Origin: Usnea hakonensis
Lineage: Eukaryota; Ascomycota; Lecanoromycetes; Lecanorales; Parmeliaceae
Direction of reading: 5' to 3'
DNA length: 17,549 nt
Assembly (NCBI GenBank): GCA_013423325.1
Contig: BLJB01000709.1
Location: forward strand, 2,803 to 20,351
The translations under genes and the position numbers were made by a program. Below, one piece after another: positions 9,798-17,549 of the stretch (positions within the stretch are counted from its first letter, which is position 1; every line of letters begins with the position of its first letter). Below the pieces are notes generated by a model. The model saw only the letters and a program-made list of their open reading frames with translations. It was not told where the DNA came from and did not search any database.

Positions 9798-9836
9798 TTG
9801 ATTGATTGATTGTTTTATACGCCTATACTAGCTACT
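9798..9836 (-). mobile_element. 39-bp severely 5'-truncated LINE insertion
   Basis: The insert consists of TTGATTGATTGATTGTTTTA then TACGCCTATACTAGCTACT. It is the 3' terminal 24 or so bases of the LINE-B family plus its (TTGA)n tail, as seen at 3654-3697, and it is flanked by a 10-12-bp direct duplication. LINE-B lacks it at the homologous place. So this is a target-primed insertion that aborted after copying only about two dozen bases. The tail still has four TG dinucleotides although the surrounding kilobases have almost none. Confidence 0.88.
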
Positions 9837-9846
9837 ATTAATATAT
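9837..9846 (+). repeat. Target-site duplication of mini-LINE insertion, right
   Basis: ATTAATATAT, partner of 9788-9797. LINE-C homology with LINE-B resumes immediately after it. Confidence 0.85.
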
Positions 9847-10679
9847 TTAATAATAAAGACTAAGGGGCTTATATTAAAAAGTTAAAATAGGAGAATAGTA
9901 CTCTCTATTTTAAACTAGAAATAATAAAAGTAGAATAGTCTCTATTCGCGTAAATAAAAAAAGTAGATAGAGAGATTAAAAAATACTTTATATTTCTAAT
10001 TAAAATTAAGAGTCCTAAAGAGGCGAATAAATTAATAGTAAAAGATATAATAGAGAATAATTAATTACTCTATTATAGAAAATAAGAGATAATAAGTAAA
10101 TTAAAATAATATTATTAATATTAATAATATAGTTATTTATAGGGGTTATATTAGAGGTTAATAAAATATAAATATTTTATTAAAGCTTACTTTATTAAAG
10201 ATTATTAAAGCTAGAGATAAAGATACTATATAATTTATTAAAATAATTATAAGATATAGAGTTTAAATTATTAAATTTATTAATAAAAAATAAAACGCCT
10301 TAAATAGAGAAAAAAGAGTATCTCTAAATAATATAAAAAGCCCTTAATAATAATTTAATCTATTTTAGTTTTAGTCTAAATAGAGAATAGATAGAAGATA
10401 ATATCTTTAAAAAGGAAGAGATTAGAAAAGATTTTAAATAATTAATAATTAAAAAAGATAAAAAGGCTACCTAAGATCCTAAAAAGAGAATTAAAATAAA
10501 TATATTTAATTTAATTTAAAAAAAAAATTAGCTTCTAGAATATAATTAATATAATTAATATAATCTTAATACTAAATATAATTAATACTAATTTTAATAG
10601 TTTAGATCTTAATATCTATATTAATAAATAAAGATAATATATTAAAGATCTTATAATATAATATATAGAAATTAAAAAA

Positions 10680-12503
10680 TAAAGTAATAGTATTACTTTT
10701 TAAAAAATAAAAAATATAAGATTATAATATATTAGTAATTTAGAAGCCGAGCTATAACTCGTTTAATAGATTAATATATAATCTAAATTCTAGTAAATTT
10801 CTATTAATCTATAAATTAGGTCTAAAGGTTTAGATATACTTTTATATTAATAAAAGAATAGATCTAATTAGTTAAAAAATTAGATATTAAAGAGATAACT
10901 TTTACTCCTTTTAATTAAATATTAAATAAAATAATAGAAAAGAGAAGAAGTATATTCCTCTTTAACCTCTTATTTAAGAATTAATTCTTTAGATATATAA
11001 TATATATAATTAGTTACTAGCGTTATTAAAGATAATAATAGTCTCTCTAGTATTAATATTTTTAGAATAAATCTTAAAGAAAAAAGATAAATATATAGCT
11101 TTTAAAAACTTTAATCTTTATTACCCTAAATAGAATAATAAGAGATAATATATATATTATAAAATAATTAATACATTTATTAAAATTATCTAGATTAAGA
11201 AAATAACTTTTAGATTATTTAATAACTTAATTATATAGAAATCTCGAGACTAGAAGTCGATAATCGATTTAATCTTTCTAATATTAAAAGTTTATTAGAC
11301 TATAATTTATTATACTCTAAGAGAGAATCTAGAATACGCGTCTAACTATATTCTAGTAATAATAGAATTAGAATAGTAGTAGAAAGAGATATTAATAAAA
11401 AAGTAATAACTATAGAAGAAACTAGTCGAAAAAGATACTACTTTTAAAATAATTAAAAATAATTATATTTTATAAAGTACTCTTTTTTAAAGATCTATAA
11501 AAATAGAAAAAAAGATAGAAACCTTTATAAAAATTATAAATTAGAGGTTTTAAAAAATAGTAGAGAACTATATATTATAAATAGAGTTTATAATTAATTT
11601 AAATTTATATTAGAATATAAACTATATAAGAATTATTAAAATAGTTAAGTTTAGATTTAAAGAATATTATTAATTTTAAGATAAGTAGTTAGTTAAAAAA
11701 TTTTAAAAAATAGAGAAAAAAAAGATAAAGATTATATATAAAATCTATATACTTTATTAATATAAGGAAGTATATAAAGTATTATTAAAAAATAATAGAA
11801 TCTAGAAGCTCGCCTAATAGAAATAAGAATAAAGTATAGCCCTAAAATTCTTATTATAATTCTTAATTATTTTAGATTAGAGAGAAATAAAATAGTCTAG
11901 TTTTAAAAATAAAATTAATATTTTAAAAAGTATATTATTCCCGCCTATTTTAATAACTAATCTAGAAGATATTCTAGATATTTAATATCTAACTCTAATA
12001 TTTATAAGAGATAGAATTAGTAATAATAAAATAATAAAAATAATTATATATTTAATAATAAATAAAGTTTTAGATATCTTAAAAATCTCTAATTAGTTTC
12101 TAAGATATATAGCTTTATATATTATAGACTCTCTTATTAGACTTTTTTAAATCTACTTTAATTTAAGATACTATTTAAGATTCTTTAAAAAGGCTAATAT
12201 AGTAATATTAAAAAAGCTAAATAAATCTAACTATTTAAAATTTAAAATATATTAATTAATAGTTTTATTTAATACTCTAGATAAAGTACTAGAAATAATA
12301 ATCTTAAAATAATTAATAGAATTAATAGAAAGCTATAGTCTTCTTTTTTAATAATAAATAGAGGTAAAAAAAAATAGATTAATAAAAATAATATTAGAAT
12401 TACTAATAAACGCGATTTATATTATATAGAATTATAATATTATTAATAGTAGGAAAATCGCTAGCCTATTTTTACTAGATATTATAAATATCTTTAATAA
12501 TAT
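10680..12503 (+). pseudogene. LINE-C ORF2: endonuclease and start of RT, RIP-inactivated and cut
   Basis: Codons start at positions equal to 1 mod 3 from 10680 to 12503 with no frame change. The endonuclease shows NILVI, TAG (Gln), KPSYN (10726-10755); IYFYINKRIDL (10834-10866); the GDFNLHHP motif decayed to FKNFNLYYP (11101-11127), Asp to Asn and both His to Tyr; and GSDH decayed to ASNY at 11338-11349. These are the signature residues of APE-type endonucleases of fungal LINEs. RT follows up to block A, FLLDIINIFNN (Asp codon 12478-12480). At 12504 element E interrupts the gene, so the GFVDD block is absent. The loss of catalytic residues and in-frame TAA/TAG make it inactive. Confidence 0.88.
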
Positions 12504-13350
12504 TGTTGAAAGTAGGTATATGGAACACTTGTTTCTTAGTTAATTAATTATAGAAGTATAAGAAATATATAAGACTATTTATAAAATACTAAGGCGCTAA
12601 GGTTATATAATAAAGTTATATAACTCGATAAACCTTCCTATTTTAATACTTCTACTCGAGCGTATTTCTTCTTCTAAAAATCAAATTTTAACTCCTATAT
12701 TAACTCTATACTATATAATAGTAATATTAGAGTAGTAGAGGTAATATAATAATATAATAGTAAGTATTAAACTATATAATAGCTTAATACTTAATCCCGT
12801 AATAGTATTACTATATAAACTTTCTACTTTTCGTAAAAATACGGTTATTTAAAAATCTTTTTTAATATCTATTAAGTATATACTAAATTTTAAGTAAAAC
12901 GAGATTAGAGGATATATATAGAAATCTATATATTATACAAGAAATATTCCGAGTAACTATAGTAACTATAATAATTAAATAGTAGCTAGGTAAATAGCTA
13001 TAAGACTAGAAGTAATACTTTAGAACTAAAATAGTATTATAAATATTATAAGTACTCGTATAATATAGGTTAAAAAGGCCCCTATATATTAATAGTTAGA
13101 ATTAACTCTAGAGAGGAAAAGAAAAGAATTAATTAGTAATTAATAGTAAAAAGAAAAGATATAAGGGGAAAGTCTACTAAGTATAAACTAATTAATAAGA
13201 CTAATAAACCGAATTATCTAGACTAGTTAATAGAACTAATTTAGTATTAAGAGATCTAGATAATTTAGTATTTAAGGTACTAAGAGGGGATAATAATAAT
13301 AGCGATAATATATCTAAAAAGGAGATTTAGAAAAGGTAAATTATATATTA
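12504..13350 (+). mobile_element. Element E: remnant starting with an LTR-like end
   Basis: Begins TGTTGAAAGTAGGTATATGG precisely where LINE-C homology stops, and the start of element F (13351) repeats TRTTGAAAGTAGGT. TG at the 5' end with TTG following is typical of copia-type LTRs. The first 32 bases keep several TG/CA; the rest is RIPed. Towards the end (13150-13345) one plus-strand frame looks coding-like, reading LSRLVNRTNLVLRDLDNLVF, but I do not recognise the protein. It is cut by element F at 13351 and its continuation is not in the window. It may be the 5' part of a second copia-like element, but no primer-binding site was found, so assignment is tentative. Confidence 0.5.
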
Positions 13351-13458
13351 TATTGAAAGTAGGTTACAACTTCGTTACGTAACTCTACCTTCTTAGTCTT
13401 GCTTTCCTTCGTAGCACTCTATAGGTAATATAACTACGATATATTCTACCCTATATTA
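13351..13458 (+). repeat. Probable 5' LTR of element F
   Basis: Runs from TATTGAAAGTAGG to just before the primer-binding site; about 108 bp, which is short for a copia LTR. It is less RIPed than the interior, with TTG, ACAAC, CTTGC and GCAC left. No second copy is available in the window to confirm its right end; the last bases, CTATATTA, could be a RIPed CA-type LTR end. An alternative is that only part of the LTR lies here. Confidence 0.5.
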
Positions 13459-13463
13459 TGAAA

Positions 13464-13479
13464 GGTTATAAGCCTAGAC
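13464..13479 (+). promoter_or_regulatory. Probable primer-binding site, initiator tRNA-Met anticodon arm
   Basis: GGTTATAAGCCTAGAC, allowing for TG to TA change (GGTTATGAGCCYAGAC), is complementary to the anticodon stem-loop of initiator tRNA-Met (GGGCTCATAACC-type sequence). Drosophila copia and related elements prime from an internal fragment of this tRNA rather than its 3' end. Its position, directly after the presumed LTR, fits. The tRNA match is from memory of the conserved arm and was not aligned to a genome. Confidence 0.6.
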
Positions 13480-15060
13480 TTTACCCGATAGTATTCTAGT
13501 ATACTATAGCTAGAATACTAATAGCGACTCTCTATATAGTAATAGCTATACTATTAAGCGCTATAGTAGTACTCTATTTAATAACCTTTAAAGGTAGGAA
13601 ATTCCTATATATAAATAGTTATTTAGGCCTAAATAGCTATAATTCGTCGTAAATTTAAGGGCTAGAAATCGCGTAAAAAATACTAGTAATTCTCTAGCCT
13701 CGGCTTAACGCCGTTAATACCGAAGGCTAGTAAAGCTAAGGTATTACTAAGGCTTACTTTAAACTAGCTAATTATATATATTCTAGCCCCTAGAAGATTA
13801 CCTTCTCTACGTAGGATACGCTAAATAAAGGGGAATATACTCTTATTTATATACTAATAAATACTATAAATACGGTAGCGAGTATCTAGATTTATAGTCT
13901 AAAGTTAATTATATAATATTTATAATAACGGCTAGAAAGAAGCTAAACTAACCTTCTCGATTCTAGCTATTAATATAGATAAAGGTAAAAACTAAGCGGA
14001 TAGATAAATCTAGAAAATATAAGTCCTAACCTCTTCTATAGTCTTTATAGGTAGAGGTATAAGTAGAGGTAAATAGAGACTAGAGTAAAGAATAGCTCTA
14101 GCCTCCCTAGCCTCTATTAGAAAAGAGTAAATTCTAAGGCTAATAGCCTTCCTAGCCTCTATCGATATATATAGATAAGGTAGCGCGTAGACGCGCTAAG
14201 AGATAATATCGCTAAGCTAGAAGACTATAAGATATAGATACCCCTAAGTTAGAGATAAATACCTCTAAGTTAGATATAAATAATATTGTATTTACCTTAA
14301 AGCGATCGATAAAAGAAGTAGAATATAACTAGATAGAAGTTAATATTTATACTAAATAATTAAGAAGAGACTCGCTTCTCTTAAGTATAAATACTATTTA
14401 AAATAAATATAATTTAGATAAAGAATCTAGCTAAAACGACTCTATTAAGGGAGTATTAATTATAAAGGATAAATTTAACTCCCTCCTTTAATCTTTTATA
14501 TTAGAATTATTAATATTATTTTCTACTCCTTTAGTCTTAGCCTATAAAAAAGGCTCTTTATAAATAGAGATCTTAACTATATTATAAGAACTATAAAGTT
14601 AAAAGAGACTTTTTATTTACCCTTAAAATACTATTTTAAATTACGAATAGCGATATAGATAGCGAGTATAATTTAAGGTCTCTTATTAACTCTATACTTA
14701 TTTCTAGATAATCTACCTCTAAGTTAGTTATAGAAATATCTTTAGATACTAATCTCTTTAGCCTATAAGCTAGGCCGATATTACCGGTACTAAAAATTCT
14801 AAATATAAGTTTAAGTTCTAACTTAAGTTCTAGCTTAAGTTCTAGTTTAAGTTTAAACTTAAATAGAAGTAGAAGTAGAAGTATAAATACGGGCCTAAAT
14901 ACGTTATTACTAAAATTAAGACTAGTAAATTATATAGCCTTAACTTATATAATTCGGACTTAGGTAGCTCGTATATCTATTTAGTATATTAGTAGTTTAT
15001 CTAAATTATTATTATTATTACCCCTAATTAAGGAAGAACTAGATTCTAACTATATTAAGT
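13480..15060 (+). pseudogene. Element F region ahead of gag, probably coding, unrecognised
   Basis: About 1.6 kb between the primer-binding site and the gag domain, longer than expected for a copia leader. From about 13700 to 14580 the frame starting at 2 mod 3 has clearly fewer stops than the others: 14222-14560 includes IVFTLKRSIKEVEYN and NKYNLDKESS. From about 14580 to 15090 the frame at 0 mod 3 takes over, with NSDIDSEYNLRSLINS and then a Ser-rich tract at 14808-14884. The change of frame implies an indel or two separate reading frames. I recognise no domain. It may be an N-terminal extension of Gag, a separate protein, or captured DNA. Confidence 0.45.
14808..14884 (+). repeat. 12-bp imperfect repeats encoding a former Ser/Asn/Arg tract
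   Basis: AGTTTAAGTTCT-type units repeat with a 12-base period, followed by AGAAGT repeats. In the frame at 0 mod 3 the codons are AGT, TTA, AGT, TCT and so on; TTA stands where TCA would be after reversing RIP, giving a Ser-rich tract ending in RSRSRS. Such low-complexity tracts are common in disordered parts of Gag-like proteins. Confidence 0.65.
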
Positions 15061-16200
15061 AAAAAAACTAAAATCTTAGCCTCCCTAAGTTATCTAAATA
15101 ATATTAATAAGCTTAAAGGCGCTTTAAACTATTAAGTATAAAAGTAATAATTCGAGAATAAACTAAAGCTCTTAGATATATAGCGCTATATTATAAAAGA
15201 CTATATAGCCCTTACTAGAGTAATTACTAATAAGCTCGAAGCCTAGAAGTAGACTTAAAATAAGATCTATACTATACTTAAATCTTATTATAAGCGTAAT
15301 CCTCGCTTTATAATTAAAGATAAAATTAATACTAAAAAGGCCTAGATAATCTTTAAAAAATATAAGTCTTAGGGCTTTAATATTCTTAATTTAATCTTTA
15401 GAAAACTCGATACCGTTAATTTAATAGGCTATAATAACGACCCTTAAATCTATACTAATAATTTTATTAAGGTACTAGAAGAGTTTAATACCCTATCTTT
15501 AAAGCTCTATTTTAATAAGAACTAGAAAATCTACCGCTTTTACTTAGACTTAGGCTTAGTCTATAACTCGTACTACGAATAATATAACTAAACCTATAAC
15601 GCCTTTAATAATAATAGCGAGTATAAGTTTAATTTAAACTATACTATTATTTAGTTTATTAATATTATTATAAACCCTACGAACTCCGTATCCTTTACCG
15701 AAACCTAGATATTAGCCGCTTTAGTTAATAGTACTTTTACGTATACTCCGTAGAGTATTATCGCTTTAGTAGCCGTCGGGGGAGCTTCTAAAAATAAGAT
15801 TTAAATAGGTACGTATATTAGTAATTTATATACGTATATCTAGATCTATAAGTACTATAGCTACTATAAAAAGGACTAGTATAATAACTTAGAATATACC
15901 TCCCTATACCCCCATTTAAAAAGAAAGGAGAATAATAGAAATAATAATAATAATAGTAATAATTCCCATAGCCGCGATAATCGTAGATATAACGAATATA
16001 GTAGCCGAGATAGTTATAGAGGTAATAGTAATAATACCTCTAATGATTCTAAGCTAGCTACTAAGACTTCGGTAACTATAGTAGTAGTTATTAAGTCTAT
16101 AGTATTTAGCTTTATAACTTATATTAAGTAGTCTAGCTTTAAAGCTATATATTTTATTATAATTTTTAGTAGCTCTAAAACTAGACTACTTAACCTCTAC
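15061..16200 (+). pseudogene. Element F gag, RIP-inactivated
   Basis: Codons start at positions equal to 1 mod 3. The frame shows the general plan of copia Gag: KLKGALNY (15112-15132) near the start, resembling the KLxGxNYxxW motif; then ENKLKLLD; a helical middle part; VLEEFNTLSLKL; and a C-terminal zinc knuckle. The knuckle has CX2CX4HX4C spacing with all four residues now Tyr (codons at 15856, 15865, 15880 and 15895), as expected when TGC/TGT and CAC/CAT lose CA/TG. After it comes YTSLYPHLKRKENN and an Asn/Arg/Ser-rich tail. Gag packages element RNA. The frame differs by one from that of the protease-integrase part, so an indel or a frameshift site lies near 16150-16260. Many TAA/TAG codons make it inactive. 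Confidence 0.8.
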
Positions 16201-17376
16201 CCTCTTAGAAGATAATAGTATAAATATCCTCTATCTTTATAGCTACTATACTCTCGATACTATAATTTATTAATAGTACTTATACTTAGTATATAGTAAG
16301 AGATTATTTAGTCTTTTAGACCTTTACCCCCTTCGTAATACTAGCTAAAATTAATAGTATTATAGACTATATTCTAGCTAAAGGAACTAGTTAAATTTAG
16401 CTTTAATATAAAGACCTTAAAGATAAATAGACGCTAGTTATTAATAATATCTAATATATATCTATAAGTAAGTTTAATCTAATTTCTTAGAGATAGCTTA
16501 AGGACTAAGGTATATCTCTTATACTTATACCGGATAGAATTAATATTAGAAAGTATAGTATTATCTTTAGACGCTAGCGTAATCGTCTATATACGCTCGA
16601 TACGTAGATTGAAGCCCCTATATATCTAGTAGTTATTAATAGAGATATTCCCGCTTATAATACGTCCCCTTTAAATATAACTACCCTTACTATTAACCTA
16701 GAGCCTTAAATTAATAAGGAGACTTTATAAATATAGTATAATTACTATAATTATTTAGATTACTAAAACCTTAAGAAGCTTACTAAGATATATATCGGGA
16801 TAGACTTCACTATTCCTCCTCCTACCGATATATGCGAACTATATAGTATTACCAATATGAAAGTCGAACCGCATAAGCGCTATATAGAGCCTAGACGCTA
16901 AAAAAACGACTTAATTTATAGTAATATTTAGGGTCTATTCCCTACTTCTTATAACGGCTACCGGTAGATAATTACCTTCTTAGACGATAAGACTTTTAGG
17001 TCTATTATAATCTTTCTACTAAATAAAGAAAGGCTTATAGTCCTTAGGGTATTTAAGTCCTTTCTAAACTAAATAGAATATAGAGACTATAAATATACCC
17101 GCTTTTATATAGACTACGATACCGAGTATAATAATTACGAAATATATATATATCGTCTTATTAAAGGTATTACCTAGGAAGGTATTATACCTAGGAACCC
17201 CTAAATAAACGGTAAGTTAGAACGTCTTAGATAAACGATCTAATAAAAAGCTAGTACTATACTTAAGGAGAGTAGTCTATTTTAGAGATTCTAGACTAAA
17301 TTTATAAAGACTTTAAACTATCTTTATAATATATAGTTTATCTCGGGTCGGGATATTACCCCTTACTAGGTATATA
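16201..17376 (+). pseudogene. Element F pol: protease and integrase, RIP-inactivated and cut
   Basis: Codons start at positions equal to 0 mod 3. The retropepsin site FIDSxxTQHIV is seen as FINSTYT, TAG, YIV, with Asn at 16272 for the catalytic Asp. Then VINNI and ISKFNLIS, typical of copia protease. The integrase zinc-binding HHCC is seen at 16737 and 16752 (His to Tyr, H-X4-H) and at 16833 (Cys kept) and 16842 (Cys to Tyr). The catalytic triad is Asn at 16923 (for the first Asp), Asp at 17112 and Glu at 17220, giving D-X62-D-X35-E, the standard integrase spacing. INGKLERL surrounds the Glu. G interrupts the gene at 17377, before reverse transcriptase. Many stops and two lost catalytic residues rule out activity. 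Confidence 0.88.
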
Positions 17377-17381
17377 TGTTG

Positions 17382-17437
17382 CATGACAGCCATGGGCTAT
17401 CGATATCCATGGATATAACATGACAGCCATGGATATA
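17382..17437 (+). repeat. Short repeated and palindromic boxes in element G
   Basis: CATGACAGCCATGG occurs at 17382-17395 and 17419-17432. A perfect 14-base palindrome ATATCCATGGATAT lies between them at 17403-17416. CCATGGATATA recurs at 17407 and 17427, and CATGGATAT again near 17488. Clustered repeats in U3 often act as enhancer or factor-binding sites; this is inference. Confidence 0.75.
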
Positions 17438-17517
17438 ATAAAATTCTATAGATATTTATAATACTCGTCGTACTATGACACCCATCTCATGGATATTTAA
17501 TTATTTATTCCTTAGAG

Positions 17518-17527
17518 TATATAAATA
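17518..17527 (+). promoter_or_regulatory. TATA-like box in element G
   Basis: TATATAAATA lies about 140 bases inside the left end of G. In an AT-rich window a TATA match is weak evidence on its own; its place downstream of repeated boxes in an LTR-like sequence supports it. Confidence 0.35.
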
Positions 17528-17549
17528 CTATAATTAGATTCTAAATAAA

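Larger units (their letters stand above)
9087..10640 (+). pseudogene. LINE-C ORF1, main part, RIP-inactivated
   Basis: Continues the ORF1 fragment at 3471-3653 in register (codon split at 3640/9087). It is read with codons starting at positions equal to 2 mod 3 up to the mini-insertion at 9798; the 49-bp insertion then shifts the frame. Lys- and Ile-rich through 9100-9300, with a Gln-type-stop-rich C-terminal region near 10300-10640, as in LINE-B. The end is not definable because all stop types have merged with Gln/Trp codons. No activity is possible. Confidence 0.7.
9087..12503 (+). mobile_element. LINE-C, main segment (continued from 3653)
   Basis: Continuation of the LINE begun at 3467. 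It aligns base for base with LINE-B 8900-5533 in reverse, with one 49-bp insertion at 9798. It ends in the middle of the RT domain, at the bases after block A, where the LTR-like element E begins. The remaining part of RT and the 3' end do not reappear in the window. It is more eroded than LINE-B: many CG and GG sites kept in B are TA and AA here, so RIP has gone beyond CpA. This fits its being the older copy. Confidence 0.92.
13351..17376 (+). mobile_element. Element F: Ty1/copia-type LTR retrotransposon, 3' part missing
   Basis: Begins with an LTR-like end (TATTGAAAGTAGGT, from TGTTG), then a probable primer-binding site at 13464-13479, a long region ahead of gag, gag with a CCHC knuckle, protease and integrase in the copia order (integrase before reverse transcriptase). 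It is interrupted at 17377 by element G just after the integrase core, so RT, RNase H and the 3' LTR are outside the window or lost. RIP has removed nearly all CA/TG from the interior, while the first 110 bases and a patch at 16805-16875 keep some. Confidence 0.88.
17377..17549 (+). mobile_element. Element G: LTR-like sequence, continues past the window
   Basis: Starts TGTTGCATGACAGCCATGGG exactly where the integrase frame of F stops making sense, and shares the TGTTG start with elements E and F. CA and TG are frequent in its first 115 bases, so this part has not been RIPed. It carries repeated CATGACAGCCATGG boxes and a TATA-like TATATAAATA near 17518, as expected for the U3 part of an LTR promoter reading rightwards. 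The coding part, if any, is outside the window. A MITE or other short element is possible. Confidence 0.55.

Noticed and set aside
5533..12503. DNA transposon with long terminal inverted repeats
   Set aside because: The arms are two LINE copies in opposite orientation; the junction is a LINE insertion with target-site duplication, and both arms encode endonuclease/RT.
12595..12615. Primer-binding site in element E (AAGGTTATA, as in element F)
   Set aside because: Only nine bases agree and the following bases do not fit the initiator tRNA arm even allowing for RIP.
119..17376. tRNA or rRNA genes, intact host genes
   Set aside because: None recognised; no conserved RNA motifs such as full A and B boxes, and no frame free of TAA/TAG over a useful length.

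Overview
The window is a transposon graveyard from what is very probably a filamentous ascomycete (Pezizomycotina). From about 119 to 17376 the dinucleotides CA and TG are almost absent: I see only a few dozen by eye, many of them clustered at element ends, where base composition predicts well over a thousand. TA is greatly over-represented and every frame is full of TAA/TAG. This is the footprint of repeat-induced point mutation (RIP), which turns CpA into TpA in duplicated DNA. I see no intact protein-coding gene and no host gene. Because CAA, CAG and TGG, as well as TGA, all decay to TAA/TAG, a stop codon here cannot be told from a former Gln or Trp. Genes were therefore recognised by motif order and by comparing copies within the window.

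Layout. 1-118 is non-RIPed flanking DNA. 119-1800 (minus strand) is a truncated copy (LINE-A) of a Tad1-like non-LTR retrotransposon. 1801-3064 is unassigned RIPed DNA holding a diverged direct duplication. 3065-3393 is a 23-bp tandem array. A near full-length LINE on the plus strand (LINE-C) starts near 3467 and is split by a complete 5.4-kb LINE on the minus strand (LINE-B, 3654-9086), flanked by a 14-bp target-site duplication. LINE-C resumes at 9087 and runs to 12503, where an LTR-type element (E, 12504-13350) interrupts it. A Ty1/copia element (F, 13351-17376) interrupts E. A third LTR-like sequence (G, from 17377) interrupts F inside its integrase. A 39-bp, severely 5'-truncated insertion of the LINE 3' end lies inside LINE-C at 9798-9836.

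How the parts fit. The LINE copies align without net indels: LINE-B 5533-8900 and LINE-C 9087-12503 are both 3368 bp once the 49-bp mini-insertion with its duplication is removed, and LINE-A matches LINE-B at a constant offset of 4590. Decay has therefore been by substitution only. The LINE family carries ORF1, an APE-type endonuclease, a reverse transcriptase and a C-terminal CCHC-like motif. F keeps a gag zinc knuckle, a retropepsin site and an integrase with D-X62-D-X35-E spacing, plus a likely primer-binding site matching the anticodon arm of initiator tRNA-Met. Insertion order by nesting is LINE-C, then LINE-B and, independently, E; then F; then G. The mini-insertion and G still carry TG/CA and may post-date the last RIP.
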